Of a stretch of DNA of 64,000 nt, positions 18,825-30,712 are shown piece after piece. The notes beneath the pieces are model-generated. The model did not search any database. It saw nothing but the letters and a program-made list of their open reading frames with translations, and was not told where the DNA came from. This stretch comes from Pseudomonas sp. JUb42 (lineage in GTDB: Bacteria; Pseudomonadota; Gammaproteobacteria; Pseudomonadales; Pseudomonadaceae). The number at the start of each line of letters is the position of its first letter. The stretch's first letter is position 1. The stretch lies in contig NZ_JANUFD010000007.1 in the NCBI RefSeq assembly GCF_024807945.1, positions 1 to 64,000 of the forward strand, in the 5' to 3' direction. The translations under genes and the position numbers were made by a program.

Positions 18825-18954
18825 GATGGATTCCTTCACGCATCATTCGCCCCGATATGGGGGTGGAAAAGACGATCTACAAGGGTGAAGAAAGAAACTG
18901 GCGTTGTCGCCTGGTCTGGGTCAGAAACGCCGGGTCCGATCACGGGGTCTAATC

Positions 18955-18981
18955 GCAGTGCCGAGAAGGTTTCGGCACTGC
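18955..18981. terminator. hairpin between the thioesterase and gshA
   Basis: GCAGTGCCGA and TCGGCACTGC form a 10-base-pair stem with a 7-base loop; a third AGTGCCGA copy follows at about 18988. It lies 40 bases after the minus-strand thioesterase stop but has no T-run on that strand, so termination is only possible, not clear. Confidence 0.4.
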
Positions 18982-19021
18982 TTTCGTAGTGCCGAAATTA
19001 CTCCAAATCAAACCGACACGG

Positions 19022-19408
19022 CTATAGCACTGCGAACGTGCCTTGCGCTTTAGCGACCAGTTTGTCGCCCTGCACGACTTCTGCCTCGACCACCAGCGTG
19101 CGCCGCCCGGCGTGCAAGACCTTGGCGATGCACAGCACTTCGCCATCGCCGACCGCGCGCACATAGTTGATCTTGCACTCGACCGTGACACTTTGCTGGT
19201 CGAAGCCATGGGCGCAGGAACAGGCCAGGCCCATGGTGATATCGACCAGACTGAAGATCGCCCCGCCGTGCATCACATTGCCGCGGTTGCGCAGGTGCGG
19301 TTCCAGCGCCAGGGCGACCGTGGCAACACCGCTTTCGTCCAGGCTGCGGACATCGCAGCCAAGGGTGCGGAAGTAGGCGCTATGGGTCAGGTTCTCAGGG
19401 ATATCCAT
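19022..19408 (-). CDS. PaaI-type hotdog thioesterase
   Basis: A 128-residue hotdog-fold acyl-CoA thioesterase of the PaaI/DUF4442 type. The signature GNVMHGGAIFSLVDITMGLA carries the HGG turn and catalytic acid, and VTVECKINYVRAV is the usual central strand. Its start codon overlaps the tex stop by one base (TGATG), so it is translated from the tex message. The substrate is unknown; members hydrolyse aromatic or medium-chain acyl-CoAs. Confidence 0.88.
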   Translation of the reverse strand: MDIPENLTHSAYFRTLGCDVRSLDESGVATVALALEPHLRNRGNVMHGGAIFSLVDITMGLACSCAHGFDQQSVTVECKINYVRAVGDGEVLCIAKVLHAGRRTLVVEAEVVQGDKLVAKAQGTFAVL

Positions 19409-21732
19409 CAGCGTTTCTTCAGTTGTTTGGCGTTGGCGAACAACGAAGCCATGGCGTTGTTGGCCGGGGCTGCGGTCTGGGTTTCCTTGCGTGGCGCTGG
19501 CGTCGAGGACTGACGCGGGCTTGAGCCTGGGCGCGCACCACGGGCACCGTCGATCTTCTCGCCGGGGGTATCGCTCATGCGCATCGACAGGCCGACGCGT
19601 TTGCGCGGGATATCGACTTCCATGACTTTGACCTTGACCACGTCACCGGCTTTCACGGCTTCACGCGGGTCCTTGATGAACTTCTCGGACAGCGCCGAGA
19701 TGTGCACCAGACCGTCCTGATGGACGCCAATATCGACGAACGCGCCGAAGTTGGTAACGTTCGTGACGACACCTTCGAGGATCATGCCCAGTTGCAGATC
19801 CTTGAGGTCTTCCACGCCATCCTGGAATTCAGCGGTTTTGAACTCGGGGCGCGGGTCGCGGCCGGGTTTTTCCAGCTCTTGCAGGATGTCGGTGACGGTC
19901 GGCAGGCCGAAAGTCTCGTCGGTGTACTTCTTCGGGTCCAGACGCTTGAGGAAGCTGGCGTCGCCGATCAGCGAGCGGATATCGCGGTCGGTTTCAGCGG
20001 CAATACGCTGCACCAGTGGATAGGCTTCCGGGTGCACCGCCGAGGAGTCCAGCGGGTTGTCGCCGTTCATGACGCGCAGGAAGCCGGCGGCCTGCTCGAA
20101 GGTCTTCTCGCCCAGACGGCTGACTTTCTTCAGCGCCGCGCGGGTCTTGAAGGCGCCGTTTTCATCACGGTGCGAGACGATATTCTGCGCCAGGGTGCTG
20201 TTGAGGCCGGAAATCCGCGCCAGCAGTGCCACCGAAGCCGTATTGACGTCGACGCCGACGGCGTTCACGCAGTCTTCCACCACCGCATCCAGGCCACGGG
20301 CCAGCTTCAGCTGCGACACATCGTGCTGATACTGGCCGACACCGATGGATTTCGGGTCTATCTTCACCAGTTCGGCCAGCGGGTCCTGCAGGCGACGGGC
20401 GATGGATACGGCGCCGCGGATCGACACGTCCAGGTCCGGGAATTCCTTGGCAGCCAGCTCGGAAGCGGAATACACCGAGGCACCGGCTTCGGAGACCATG
20501 ACCTTGGTCATTTTCAGGCCTGGGTATTTTTTGATCAGGTCGGCGGCCAGTTTATCCGTCTCGCGGCTGGCAGTGCCGTTGCCGATGGCGATCAGGTCCA
20601 CCGAATGCTTGGCGCACAGGGCGGCGAGCACGGCGATGGTCTGGTCCCACTGGTTCTTCGGCACATGCGGGTAGACCGTGGCGTAGTCCAGCAGCTTGCC
20701 GGTGGAGTCGACCACGGCGACCTTACAGCCGGTGCGCAGGCCCGGGTCCAGGCCCAGGGTGGCGCGTGGGCCGGCAGGTGCGGCCAGCAGCAGGTCATGC
20801 AGGTTGTGGGCGAACACGTTGATCGCCTCGGTTTCCGCAGCGTCGCGCAGTTCGCCCAGCAGGTCGGTTTCCAGATGGCTGTAAAGCTTGACCTTCCAAG
20901 TCCAGCGCACCACTTCGCCCAGCCATTTATCCGCCGCACGGTTCTGATTCTGCAGGCCGAAACGTTCGCTGATCATCATTTCGCACGGGTGCAGGGTGCC
21001 CGGCAGTTCCTCGCCGACTTTCAGCGACGAACTGAGGATGCCTTCGTTGCGGCCACGGAAAATCGCCAATGCGCGGTGCGACGGCATGCTTTTCAGTGGT
21101 TCGTCGTGTTCGAAGTAGTCGCGGAACTTGGCGCCTTCCTCTTCCTTGCCAGGCACGACGCGAGCGCTGATCACGGCTTCGTGCTTGAGGAAGCTGCGCA
21201 GCTTGTCGAGCAGGCTGGCATCTTCGGCGAAGCGCTCCATGAGAATGTACTTGGCGCCTTCCAGGGCGGCCTTGGTATCGGCAACGCCTTTGTCGGCATC
21301 GACGAACCGCGCGGCTTCGCCTTCCGGGTTCAGGCTCGGATCGTTGAACAGACCGTCCGCCAGCTCGCCAAGGCCGGCTTCCAGGGCGATCTGGCCCTTG
21401 GTGCGGCGCTTCTGCTTGTATGGCAGGTAAAGGTCTTCGAGGCGGGTCTTGGTGTCGGCCAGATTGATGTCGCGGGTCAGTTCCGGAGTCAGTTTGCCTT
21501 GCTCTTCGATGCTGGCCAGGATGCTGGCGCGGCGCTCGTCGAGTTCACGCAGGTAGCGCAGGCGTTCTTCCAGATGACGCAGCTGCGTGTCATCCAGGCT
21601 GCCGGTGACTTCCTTCCGGTAACGGGAAATGAAGGGTACGGTGGAGCCTTCATCCAGTAGAGCTACGGCCGCTGCGACCTGTTGTGGGCGTACGCCGAGT
21701 TCTTCGGCGATGCGGCTGTTAATGCTGTCCAT
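19408..21732 (-). CDS. tex: Tex, S1-domain RNA-binding transcription accessory protein
   Basis: A 774-residue Tex protein, full length. It starts [20 protein letters not shown], has the N-terminal helical region with [17 protein letters not shown], a YqgF/RuvC-like domain ([20 protein letters not shown]), a helix-hairpin-helix region ([20 protein letters not shown]) and a C-terminal S1 domain ([20 protein letters not shown]) ending in a basic low-complexity tail. The frame is open upstream to 22083 but conservation starts at ATG 21732. Tex acts on transcription complexes and RNA. Co-transcribed with the thioesterase; divergent from ompR. Confidence 0.96.
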   Translation of the reverse strand: MDSINSRIAEELGVRPQQVAAAVALLDEGSTVPFISRYRKEVTGSLDDTQLRHLEERLRYLRELDERRASILASIEEQGKLTPELTRDINLADTKTRLEDLYLPYKQKRRTKGQIALEAGLGELADGLFNDPSLNPEGEAARFVDADKGVADTKAALEGAKYILMERFAEDASLLDKLRSFLKHEAVISARVVPGKEEEGAKFRDYFEHDEPLKSMPSHRALAIFRGRNEGILSSSLKVGEELPGTLHPCEMMISERFGLQNQNRAADKWLGEVVRWTWKVKLYSHLETDLLGELRDAAETEAINVFAHNLHDLLLAAPAGPRATLGLDPGLRTGCKVAVVDSTGKLLDYATVYPHVPKNQWDQTIAVLAALCAKHSVDLIAIGNGTASRETDKLAADLIKKYPGLKMTKVMVSEAGASVYSASELAAKEFPDLDVSIRGAVSIARRLQDPLAELVKIDPKSIGVGQYQHDVSQLKLARGLDAVVEDCVNAVGVDVNTASVALLARISGLNSTLAQNIVSHRDENGAFKTRAALKKVSRLGEKTFEQAAGFLRVMNGDNPLDSSAVHPEAYPLVQRIAAETDRDIRSLIGDASFLKRLDPKKYTDETFGLPTVTDILQELEKPGRDPRPEFKTAEFQDGVEDLKDLQLGMILEGVVTNVTNFGAFVDIGVHQDGLVHISALSEKFIKDPREAVKAGDVVKVKVMEVDIPRKRVGLSMRMSDTPGEKIDGARGARPGSSPRQSSTPAPRKETQTAAPANNAMASLFANAKQLKKR

Positions 21733-21985
21733 AAAGACCACCTGGCGACGATGTGAGCAAAAAATCCAAGATACTAGCGAACTGCTATTGTCTGGCGTTG
21801 CCTGACTTTCGAGGCGGCGCATTATACCCAGCGAAGCCGGGTTAGGGGATTCACCGATGTAACAGCCCCCATTCGAGCAGTGAAAAGGCCGCAAAAGGCG
21901 GCTACCGTAAAATCTGCTAACAATGCACACGGTGCGCTTCACATTAGCTACGCCATAATGCGCGCCGAGATTAGAGGAGCATCCA

Positions 21986-22729
21986 ATGAGCAGCACTGCA
22001 CAAATTGCTGAAGGCGAAAAAATCCTGATCGTTGATGACGATCCGGGTTTGAGCAGCCTGTTAGAGCGTTTTTTCACCAGCAAGGGCTACCGCGCCCGGG
22101 CGGTGGCCAACGTTGAGCAAATGGACCGGCTGTTGTCCCGTGAGGTCTTCAACCTGGTGGTGCTGGATCTGATGCTGCCCGGTGAAGATGGCCTGTCTGC
22201 CTGCCGTCGTCTGCGCGCCGCGAACAATCAGGTGCCGATCATCATGCTGACCGCCAAGGGCGATGAGCTTAGCCGCATCAAGGGCCTGGAACTGGGCGCC
22301 GACGATTATCTGGCCAAACCTTTCAACCCCGATGAGTTGATGGCGCGCGTCAAGGCAGTACTGCGTCGCCAGGCTGCGCCGGTTCCTGGGGCTCCGGCCA
22401 GCGAAGACGAGTCGGTGTCCTTCGGTGACTATGAGTTGTCCCTGGCGACCCGCGAACTCAAGCGCGGTGAAGAAGTACATATGCTGACCACCGGCGAGTT
22501 TGCCGTACTCAAGGCGTTGGTCATGCACGCTCGCGAGCCGCTGACCCGGGACAAGCTGATGAATCTGGCCCGCGGCCGCGAATGGGATGCTCTGGAGCGC
22601 TCCATCGACGTGCAGATTTCCCGTCTGCGCCGCCTGATCGAGCCTGATCCATCCAAGCCGCGTTACATTCAAACCGTCTGGGGTGTGGGTTATGTATTTG
22701 TGCCGGATGGCGCCGGCACCAAGCAATAA
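21986..22729 (+). CDS. ompR: response regulator OmpR
   Basis: A 247-residue OmpR/PhoB-type response regulator. The receiver domain begins [20 protein letters not shown], has the phospho-acceptor Asp at about residue 61 ([12 protein letters not shown]), the conserved Thr/Ala ([10 protein letters not shown]) and Lys ([13 protein letters not shown]). The C-terminal winged helix contains [13 protein letters not shown] and [28 protein letters not shown] site precedes ATG 21986. It pairs with envZ 129 bases downstream and mediates osmotic and envelope responses. Confidence 0.96.
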   Translation: MSSTAQIAEGEKILIVDDDPGLSSLLERFFTSKGYRARAVANVEQMDRLLSREVFNLVVLDLMLPGEDGLSACRRLRAANNQVPIIMLTAKGDELSRIKGLELGADDYLAKPFNPDELMARVKAVLRRQAAPVPGAPASEDESVSFGDYELSLATRELKRGEEVHMLTTGEFAVLKALVMHAREPLTRDKLMNLARGREWDALERSIDVQISRLRRLIEPDPSKPRYIQTVWGVGYVFVPDGAGTKQ

Positions 22730-22858
22730 GGTGCATTCAGGCGTTCAGAGCGCTGTTTTTGCCCAATACGTCGGTAACCCTTTGCGGGGTTATCGACGTT
22801 CGTGTATGTGCGATATGCACATTTTTTCGCCGCTCCTGCACAGCTCAAAAGCCCCTCT

Positions 22859-24172
22859 ATGAAGACCCCGCTCTGGTTCCCACAAAGCTTTTTCTCTCGC
22901 ACGCTCTGGCTGGTGCTGATCGTCGTGCTGTTTTCCAAGGCACTGACCTTCGTCTATCTGCTGATGAACGAAGACGTGCTGGTCGACCGTCAGTACAGCC
23001 ATGGCGTGGCGCTGACGCTGCGCGCCTATTGGGCGGCCGACGAGCATGATCGCGAAGCCATTGCCGAGGCAGCGGGCTTGATCCGGGTGGTAGGCGGCGG
23101 GGTGCCGGAGGGTGAGCAGCACTGGCCCTACAGCGAGATCTATCAACGGCAGATGCAGGCCGAGCTGGGTGAAGACACCGAAGTTCGCCTGCGCGTGCAC
23201 GCACCGCCCGCGCTGTGGGTGCGGGCGCCGAGCCTGGGGGAGGGTTGGCTGAAGGTGCCCTTGTATCCGCATCCGTTGCGCGGGCAGAAGATCTGGAGTG
23301 TGCTGGGCTGGTTTCTCGCCATCGGCTTTCTGTCGACCGCCAGTGCCTGGATTTTCGTACGTCAGCTCAATCAGCCGCTCAAACGTTTGGTGTTCGCGGC
23401 GCGGCAACTGGGCCAGGGGCGCAGCGTGCGTCTGCCGGTCAGCGATACGCCCAGCGAAATGACCGAGGTTTACCGCGCCTTCAACCAGATGGCCGAGGAT
23501 GTCGAACAAGCCGGTCAGGAGCGCGAGCTGATGCTGGCGGGGGTGTCCCATGATCTGCGCACACCGCTCACGCGCCTACGGCTGTCACTGGAGTTGATGG
23601 TCGACGACAACGAACTGACCCAGGGCATGGTCCGGGATATCGAGGACATGGACGCGATTCTCGACCAGTTCCTTGCGTTTATCCGTGATGGTCGTGATGA
23701 GCAGATCGAAGAAGTCGACCTCGGTGATCTGGTGCGTGAAGTCGTGGCGCCGTTCAACACGGCGGAAGAACAGATACGCCTGTGCCTGGAGCCCATCCCG
23801 CCGTTTCCGTTGCGGCGAGTGTCGATGAAGCGCCTGCTGACCAACCTGATCGGCAACGCCATGCACCATGGTGGCAGTGGTATCGAGGTGGCGGCTTATG
23901 TCTCCGGCGACAGCAGCGCGCCTTATGTCGTGCTGAGCGTTCTGGACCGCGGCGCCGGCATCGATCCTTCCGAGCTGGACGTGATCTTCAACCCCTTCAT
24001 TCGCGGCGACCGCGCCCGTAGCGGCAAGGGCACCGGGCTGGGCCTGGCGATCGTCAAGCGCATTGCCTCGATGCATGGCGGGATTGTCGAGTTGCGCAAC
24101 CGCTCCGGCGGCGGGCTTGAGGCCCGGGTGCGGTTGCCGTTGGGATTGATGCTTCCAAGGGATGCGGTCTGA
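22859..24172 (+). CDS. envZ: osmosensory histidine kinase EnvZ
   Basis: A 437-residue inner-membrane kinase. Membrane segments lie at about residues 14-36 and 148-168 and flank a periplasmic domain. The HAMP domain follows, then the phosphorylation box with His at about 231 (GVSHDLRTPLTRLRLSLEL) and the ATP-binding domain with N, G1 and G2 boxes (NLIGNAMHHGG, VLDRGAGID, GKGTGLGLAIVKRIA). All catalytic motifs are intact. The start was set at ATG 22859, before the membrane segment; the frame is open further upstream without support. Phosphorylates OmpR. Confidence 0.94.
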   Translation: MKTPLWFPQSFFSRTLWLVLIVVLFSKALTFVYLLMNEDVLVDRQYSHGVALTLRAYWAADEHDREAIAEAAGLIRVVGGGVPEGEQHWPYSEIYQRQMQAELGEDTEVRLRVHAPPALWVRAPSLGEGWLKVPLYPHPLRGQKIWSVLGWFLAIGFLSTASAWIFVRQLNQPLKRLVFAARQLGQGRSVRLPVSDTPSEMTEVYRAFNQMAEDVEQAGQERELMLAGVSHDLRTPLTRLRLSLELMVDDNELTQGMVRDIEDMDAILDQFLAFIRDGRDEQIEEVDLGDLVREVVAPFNTAEEQIRLCLEPIPPFPLRRVSMKRLLTNLIGNAMHHGGSGIEVAAYVSGDSSAPYVVLSVLDRGAGIDPSELDVIFNPFIRGDRARSGKGTGLGLAIVKRIASMHGGIVELRNRSGGGLEARVRLPLGLMLPRDAV

Positions 24173-24196
24173 AGGCGGCTACAGGCTTCAAGCCAT

Positions 24197-24237
24197 AAGC
24201 TACAAGCGAGGCCAAACCTTCTTGCAGCTTGTAGCTT
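24197..24237. repeat. REP-like hairpin, AAGCTACAAGC type
   Basis: AAGCTACAAGC pairs with GCTTGTAGCTT across a 19-base loop, between the convergent envZ and rimK genes. A different family from the GTGGGAGC repeats; probably also a bidirectional transcription stop. Confidence 0.7.
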
Positions 24238-24249
24238 GTAGCTGCGTTT

Positions 24250-25155
24250 TTAGCCCTTCCCCCGCGTACGTGTCATATGCGGCCCGCTGTTCTTCTCCAG
24301 ATACTCGATGATCATCCCGGCCACGTCCTTGTTGGTCGTGGTCTCGATGCCTTCCAGACCCGGCGAGGAGTTGACCTCCATCACCAGCGGCCCATGGTTG
24401 GAGCGCAGGATATCCACACCCGCAACGCTCAGGCCCATGACCTTGGCGGCGCGAATGGCGGTCATGCGTTCTTCCGGGGTGATCTTGATCAGGCTGGCGC
24501 TGCCGCCACGGTGCAGGTTGGAGCGGAACTCCCCCGGCTTGGCCTGGCGCTTCATCGAGGCGATAACCTTGTCGCCGACTACGAAGCAGCGAATATCGGC
24601 GCCCCCGGCTTCCTTGATGTACTCCTGAACCATGATGTCCTGCTTGAGGCCCATGAACGCCTCGATCACCGATTCGGCCGCTGTGGCCGTTTCGCACAGG
24701 ACCACGCCGATGCCTTGGGTGCCTTCCAGCACCTTGATCACCAGCGGGGCGCCGTTGACCATCTGGATCAGGTCGGGGATGTCGTCCGGGGAGTGGGCAA
24801 AGCCGGTTACCGGCAGGCCGACGCCGCGTCGAGACAGCAACTGCAGTGAGCGCAGCTTGTCCCGGGAGCGGGCAATGGCTACCGATTCGTTGAGTGGAAA
24901 TACGCCCATCATTTCGAACTGGCGCAACACCGCGCAGCCATAGAACGTCACCGAGGCGCCAATGCGCGGAATCACCGCATCGAAGCCTTCCAGCGGTTTG
25001 CCGCGATAGTGAATCTGCGGTTTGTGGCTGGCGATGTTCATGTAGGCGCGCAGGGTGTCGATCACCACCACCTCATGGCCACGTTCAATACCAGCTTCGA
25101 CCAGTCGACGGGTTGAATACAGACGCGGGTTACGCGAAAGCACAGCGATCTTCAT
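24250..25155 (-). CDS. rimK: ribosomal protein S6 glutamate ligase RimK
   Basis: A 301-residue ATP-grasp ligase that adds glutamates to the C-terminus of ribosomal protein S6. Typical features are the start [20 protein letters not shown], the pre-ATP-grasp segment [15 protein letters not shown], the ATP loop [15 protein letters not shown], the metal/ATP site [14 protein letters not shown]. Length equals the E. coli enzyme. It overlaps the upstream rimB by four bases (25152-25155), so the pair is translationally coupled. In P. fluorescens the RimK system tunes the proteome and is controlled by RimA, RimB and c-di-GMP (known work on rimABK). Confidence 0.96.
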   Translation of the reverse strand: MKIAVLSRNPRLYSTRRLVEAGIERGHEVVVIDTLRAYMNIASHKPQIHYRGKPLEGFDAVIPRIGASVTFYGCAVLRQFEMMGVFPLNESVAIARSRDKLRSLQLLSRRGVGLPVTGFAHSPDDIPDLIQMVNGAPLVIKVLEGTQGIGVVLCETATAAESVIEAFMGLKQDIMVQEYIKEAGGADIRCFVVGDKVIASMKRQAKPGEFRSNLHRGGSASLIKITPEERMTAIRAAKVMGLSVAGVDILRSNHGPLVMEVNSSPGLEGIETTTNKDVAGMIIEYLEKNSGPHMTRTRGKG

Positions 25156-25634
25156 GCAGCACCTGTGGCAGAGGTAGTAGAGGCCGGGAATGCCGGCTTG
25201 TCCTGAACATATGTAATGCCCGGATTGACGACCAGTTGGCCGTCGATCAAAGCGTTGGAACCCAGCAGCAGGCGATACCGCATGGCCTTGCGACAGGCCA
25301 GGGTGAATTCCACGGGCCACACCCGGTCGCCCATGGCGAGCGTGGTGCGAATCACATAGCGCACCTGGGAATGACCGTTGGAACTTTTTATGGTTTTCAT
25401 AGCCACCAACTGGGCTTCGCAACGCCGATGGCGCAGCTGTACCAGGGTGCCCAGATGAGCGTTGAATCGGACCCACTTCTGGCCGTCGCGTTCAAAGGGT
25501 TCGATTTCCGTGGCATGCAGGCTGGATGTGCTGGCCCCGGTGTCGATTTTTGCGCGCAGGCCGGCGACCCCTAGGTCAGGCAGCGCCACCCACTCGCGCA
25601 GGCCGATAACTGTCAGATGATCGAATGTTTTCAA
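25152..25634 (-). CDS. rimB: RimB, retropepsin-like protease of the rim operon
   Basis: A 160-residue single-domain aspartic-protease-like protein of the family annotated as ATP-dependent zinc protease (DUF785). The catalytic-type loop is [14 protein letters not shown], and [20 protein letters not shown] is the conserved C-terminal strand pair. The start is a TTG at 25634, giving the family-typical [20 protein letters not shown]; no better start is present. It lies between rimA and rimK in one operon. RimB is reported to influence RimK activity on S6. Confidence 0.9.
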   Translation of the reverse strand: MKTFDHLTVIGLREWVALPDLGVAGLRAKIDTGASTSSLHATEIEPFERDGQKWVRFNAHLGTLVQLRHRRCEAQLVAMKTIKSSNGHSQVRYVIRTTLAMGDRVWPVEFTLACRKAMRYRLLLGSNALIDGQLVVNPGITYVQDKPAFPASTTSATGAA

Positions 25635-25650
25635 GGCGATTCCGTACTTA

Positions 25651-26433
25651 TCACGCTGTCTGCCAGACGCCAGGGTCGACCTGGGCCAATGCTTTGAATG
25701 CAGGTTTGGCGAACCAGTAGCCTTGCATCAGAAAAATCCCGCAATCGGCGAGAAAGTCACGTTCTTCGGCTTGTTCAATGCCTTCGGCGATGACTGTAAC
25801 CCCCAAGTCCGTACACATTGTGACAACCCCGCGCACGATCGCCTGGCGAGCCCGATCGAGATGAATATTGCGGATCAGGCCCATATCCAGTTTCAGCAGG
25901 TCGGGCTGAAAATCAGCAAGCAGCGCCAGGCCGGAATAGCCGGCACCGAAATCGTCAATGGCGGTCTTGAAACCGAATTCGCGATATTCACGCAGAACGT
26001 GCGTCAGATGGCGATAGTTATCTATGTGTTCGCTTTCCAGAGTTTCGAAAATCAGCCTTTCCAGCGGGAAATTGTGCTCTCGCGCTGCTTCCAGGGTACT
26101 GCGAATACACAGCTCGGGACGATAGACCGCGTTGGGCATGAAATTGATCGACAGATACGAACTCATTCCCAGATGAGAAGCGCCTTTGATGGCTTTGGTG
26201 CGGCACTGCTGGTCGAAACGATAGCGGTTGCTGTCGTTGACCTGTTCCAGCACCGAGGCCGCGCCTTCACCTTTAGTGCCCCTTACCAGAGCTTCATGAG
26301 CAAAGATCGAGCGGTCGCGCAGGTCGATGATCGGTTGATAGGCGAAGTCGAATTCAAATCCGAGCGGGGTATTTTGGCTGCAGCCCTCGCAACTGGTGGA
26401 GGGAGAGATCAATGATTCAGGAAATTCAGTCAC
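25651..26433 (-). CDS. rimA: RimA, EAL-domain c-di-GMP phosphodiesterase
   Basis: A 260-residue EAL-domain protein without other domains. The signature residues are present: HEALVRG (EAL), the DDFGAGYSGLALL loop, KLDMGLI and the catalytic glutamate in VIAEGIEQAEE, so it is probably active. The start was set at a GTG (26433) because AAGGAG lies six bases upstream; the frame stays open to 26790 without support. It is the first gene of rimA-rimB-rimK, 16 bases before rimB, and links c-di-GMP turnover to S6 glutamylation. Confidence 0.9.
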   Translation of the reverse strand: MTEFPESLISPSTSCEGCSQNTPLGFEFDFAYQPIIDLRDRSIFAHEALVRGTKGEGAASVLEQVNDSNRYRFDQQCRTKAIKGASHLGMSSYLSINFMPNAVYRPELCIRSTLEAAREHNFPLERLIFETLESEHIDNYRHLTHVLREYREFGFKTAIDDFGAGYSGLALLADFQPDLLKLDMGLIRNIHLDRARQAIVRGVVTMCTDLGVTVIAEGIEQAEERDFLADCGIFLMQGYWFAKPAFKALAQVDPGVWQTA

Positions 26434-26549
26434 TTCACACTCCTTGAGCAGGGGCCGGATCCGGTCATTGCAGTCTAACCGCGAAGATCCATTACTGCGT
26501 GCCCGATATGACGTAGTACAGTTCCGATAAATTCTGCCGAGGAATCCAT

Positions 26550-26948
26550 ATGGCACAAAAACCAGAAGATGACGACAAGGTTCGTCTGGATAAATGGCTG
26601 TGGGCTGCGCGGTTCTATAAGACCCGGGCGTTGGCCAAGGCGGCGATTGAAAGTGGCAAGGTGCATTGTCGCGGCGAACGGTGCAAGCCGGGCAAGGAGC
26701 CGCATATAGGCGACGAGTTGCAGATACGTACCGGATTTGACGAGCGCACGGTGGTGGTTCAGGCGCTGTCGATCGTTCGTCGTGGCGCACCTGAGGCGCA
26801 GACGCTCTACAGCGAGACGCCGGACAGTATCGCCCGTCGGGAGAACGCCGCAGCCCAGCGCAAGGCAGGCAATCTGGGCGTTACTACCGACGGCAAGCCG
26901 ACCAAGAAACAGCGTCGGCAGCTATTTCAGTTTCACAGCAGCGACTAA
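26550..26948 (+). CDS. hslR: heat-shock protein 15, S4-domain RNA-binding protein
   Basis: A 132-residue Hsp15. The S4 RNA-binding domain (VRLDKWLWAARFYKTRALAK, IESGKVHCRGERCKPGKEP) is followed by a basic tail (KKQRRQLFQFHSSD). Hsp15 binds stalled 50S subunits carrying nascent chains and helps recycle them. GAGGA lies seven bases before ATG 26550. It is divergent from rimA and overlaps the end of the convergent PAP2 gene by four bases. Confidence 0.94.
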   Translation: MAQKPEDDDKVRLDKWLWAARFYKTRALAKAAIESGKVHCRGERCKPGKEPHIGDELQIRTGFDERTVVVQALSIVRRGAPEAQTLYSETPDSIARRENAAAQRKAGNLGVTTDGKPTKKQRRQLFQFHSSD

Positions 26949-27745
26949 CGGCCGCTGACCACGCTCATGCGATTGAGCAGCGGCAAACGCTCCAGCAGCC
27001 TAAAGATCGGCGCGGTCACCTTCAGCCAGAAGTTGGTCGCCACGGCCGCGAACGGCGTGTAGTAACCCCAGCCCAGGGCCAGCAGGGCGATCATCACGCC
27101 ACCGATGTAATCGTCCTGGCCCCAATGCGCACCCGCCACCAGGCGCGGCATCATGAACAGCAGGCACAAGGCCCAGATCACCAGGCGCTGGACGAAGGTG
27201 CGGCTGAACACCGTCATGAAGAAGGCCCAGATCAGCAGCACGGAAGCGTGGTCACCGGGGAAGCTCTGGCCGGAACTGTCTTTCAAGGCCCAGCGCTTTT
27301 CCAGATGCGGGAAGATATCGCTCAGCCGAATGGCATCCTTGAGCACCAGCGACGGGCTGTCGTGCTGCAACGGGGTGCCGTCGATCAGCTTGGAAAACAG
27401 CGTGCGGATGACCAGCAGCAGAAGCAGGATCGAGACGAAGCCGAAGATCGCTGAGCGCACCTGAATCGCCTTGAACACCCAATTCCCCTTGATAAGCAAC
27501 ATCAACAGAATCAGGCCGACGATAGCGTCGAAAGGCCGCATACTGGCGACAGTCCAGACGTTCAACCACATGGCGTTCTGCTCCAGTGGTCGGTTAAGCA
27601 GATGGAACAGCCACTCGTCGAATTGAGTGAGCAGCGCGTGCCCCATGGGCCATGCCCAGATCGCCAACAGGGCGAAGGCGATCAAATTGCACAACACAAG
27701 CTGGCGGACGTTCCACCTGGCTTGGAAGAGTGCCGGATACTCCAT
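26945..27745 (-). CDS. PAP2-family membrane phosphatase
   Basis: A 266-residue integral membrane phosphatase with about six hydrophobic segments. The three PAP2 signature blocks are KDSSGQSFPGDHAS (with the catalytic His), and SRTFVQ...PRLVAGAHWGQDD; the first block (K-X6-RP) is less typical. Such enzymes dephosphorylate lipids such as undecaprenyl pyrophosphate, phosphatidate or lipid A. ATG 27745 was chosen because AAGGGGC lies seven bases before it; upstream in-frame starts overlap the divergent hslO promoter. The substrate is unknown. Confidence 0.88.
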   Translation of the reverse strand: MEYPALFQARWNVRQLVLCNLIAFALLAIWAWPMGHALLTQFDEWLFHLLNRPLEQNAMWLNVWTVASMRPFDAIVGLILLMLLIKGNWVFKAIQVRSAIFGFVSILLLLLVIRTLFSKLIDGTPLQHDSPSLVLKDAIRLSDIFPHLEKRWALKDSSGQSFPGDHASVLLIWAFFMTVFSRTFVQRLVIWALCLLFMMPRLVAGAHWGQDDYIGGVMIALLALGWGYYTPFAAVATNFWLKVTAPIFRLLERLPLLNRMSVVSGR

Positions 27746-27823
27746 AAACTGCCCCTTAATCCGCACCGCCTCGGTGCCAAACGGCGATTTATAGTCGCTT
27801 GAACACATTTTGTCATTATTCAG

Positions 27824-28738
27824 ATGCCCTCTCTTATGCATGAATTCCCGGATATCGATTTCTCCCAGCGTTTTATCTTCGACGACAGCGACACCCGTGG
27901 CGAGTTGGTTGCCCTTGAGCGCAGTTATGCCGAAGTGCTGGCCAAACACCCGTACCCCGAGCCGGTCGCGCAATTGCTGGGTGAGCTGATGGCGGCGGCT
28001 GCGCTGCTGGTCGGCACCCTCAAGTTCGATGGTCTGCTGATTCTTCAGGCGCGTTCCAGTGGCGCCGTGCCGCTGCTGATGGTCGAGTGCTCAAGCGAGC
28101 GCGAGCTGCGCGGCATCGCCCGTTACGACGAATCCCTGATTACCCCCGGTGCCGGGCTTCAAGACCTGATGCCCGACGGTTCGCTGGCGCTGACCATCGA
28201 TCCGCGCCAGGGCAAGCGCTATCAGGGCATCGTTGCCCTGGACGGCGTGGACCTGGCTGCCAGCCTGTCCAGTTACTTCGTCATGTCCGAGCAACTGGGT
28301 ACGCGCTTCTGGCTTAAAGCCGATGGCAAGCGCGCCCGTGGCCTGCTGCTGCAACAACTGCCCGTTGCGCGCCTTCCCGATCAGGACGAGCGCGCCGCCA
28401 GCTGGGAGCATTTGCTGACGCTGGCCGATACCCTCAGCGCCGAAGAAATGCTCAGCCTGGACAACGAAACCATCCTGCATCGTCTATACCACCAGGAAGT
28501 GGTGCGGCTGTTCGAAGTGCAGCCGTTGCAGTTCCGTTGCAGTTGTTCGCGCGAGCGTTCGGCCAATGCGCTGGTCAGCCTGGGTCTGGAAGACGCCCTG
28601 CAGTTGGTGGAGGAACATAACGGCTCGGTGGAGATCGACTGTCAGTTCTGCAACCAGCGCTATCTATTCGATGCCGCTGACATCGCCCAGCTGTTCGCCG
28701 GTGGCGGCGTCGACTCCCCATCCGATACGCGCCATTGA
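27824..28738 (+). CDS. hslO: Hsp33 redox-activated chaperone
   Basis: A 304-residue Hsp33. The C-terminal zinc/redox switch is complete: CSC at residues 239-241 and CQFC at 273-276. The N-terminal domain shows [20 protein letters not shown]. Under oxidative stress the cysteines form disulfides, zinc is lost and the protein becomes a holdase. ATG 27824 is used; an ATG at 27836 ([13 protein letters not shown]) is equally likely since no clear ribosome site is seen. It is transcribed toward pckA. Confidence 0.95.
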   Translation: MPSLMHEFPDIDFSQRFIFDDSDTRGELVALERSYAEVLAKHPYPEPVAQLLGELMAAAALLVGTLKFDGLLILQARSSGAVPLLMVECSSERELRGIARYDESLITPGAGLQDLMPDGSLALTIDPRQGKRYQGIVALDGVDLAASLSSYFVMSEQLGTRFWLKADGKRARGLLLQQLPVARLPDQDERAASWEHLLTLADTLSAEEMLSLDNETILHRLYHQEVVRLFEVQPLQFRCSCSRERSANALVSLGLEDALQLVEEHNGSVEIDCQFCNQRYLFDAADIAQLFAGGGVDSPSDTRH

Positions 28739-28830
28739 TAACGTCTTGATTGCGCTCGGAACGGCCCTTGGAAAGCCCAGGGCCTGTTCTGACCGGAGGG
28801 TCCTACCTTTTTCAGGCAGTTCTGGCATAA

Positions 28831-30462
<1,632 letters not shown>

Positions 30463-30483
30463 TCGGACTGGCTGACTGAAAAG

Positions 30484-30509
30484 AACCGCCCTTCGGGGCG
30501 GTTTTTTTT
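30484..30509 (+). terminator. intrinsic terminator of pckA
   Basis: AACCGCCC and GGGCGGTT form a perfect 8-base-pair stem with a TTCG tetraloop, followed by a run of T, 22 bases after the pckA stop. Confidence 0.92.
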
Positions 30510-30536
30510 GGCCTGGTCTGTACCGAACCGGATTCT

Positions 30537-30628
30537 GTGGGAGCGGATTTATCCGCGAAGACACTGTTTCAGGCGTCGCAGATGCATCGAATGTACGGGC
30601 CTGTTCGCGGACGAATCCGCTCCCGCAC
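30537..30628. repeat. REP pair
   Basis: GTGGGAGCGGATTTATCCGCGAAG faces CGCGGACGAATCCGCTCCCGCAC. It lies between the pckA terminator and the convergent membrane-protein gene. Confidence 0.8.
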
Positions 30629-30712
30629 TAACAATGCCAAATATGCAAAACGTTGTAAGAAAACAACATTTCGTAAAATCGCCCTTTTTGCCGATTCCCG
30701 AAGCGCATTACT

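Noticed and set aside
17121..18989. 622-codon plus-strand frame
   Set aside because: Antisense to gshA and begins inside a REP pair.
19702..21660. 652-codon plus-strand frame
   Set aside because: Antisense to tex; no recognisable domains and typical shadow composition.
24167..24249. tRNA-like or attenuator structure after envZ
   Set aside because: The AAGCTACAAGC inverted repeat fits a REP-like terminator; no cloverleaf or T-loop is present.
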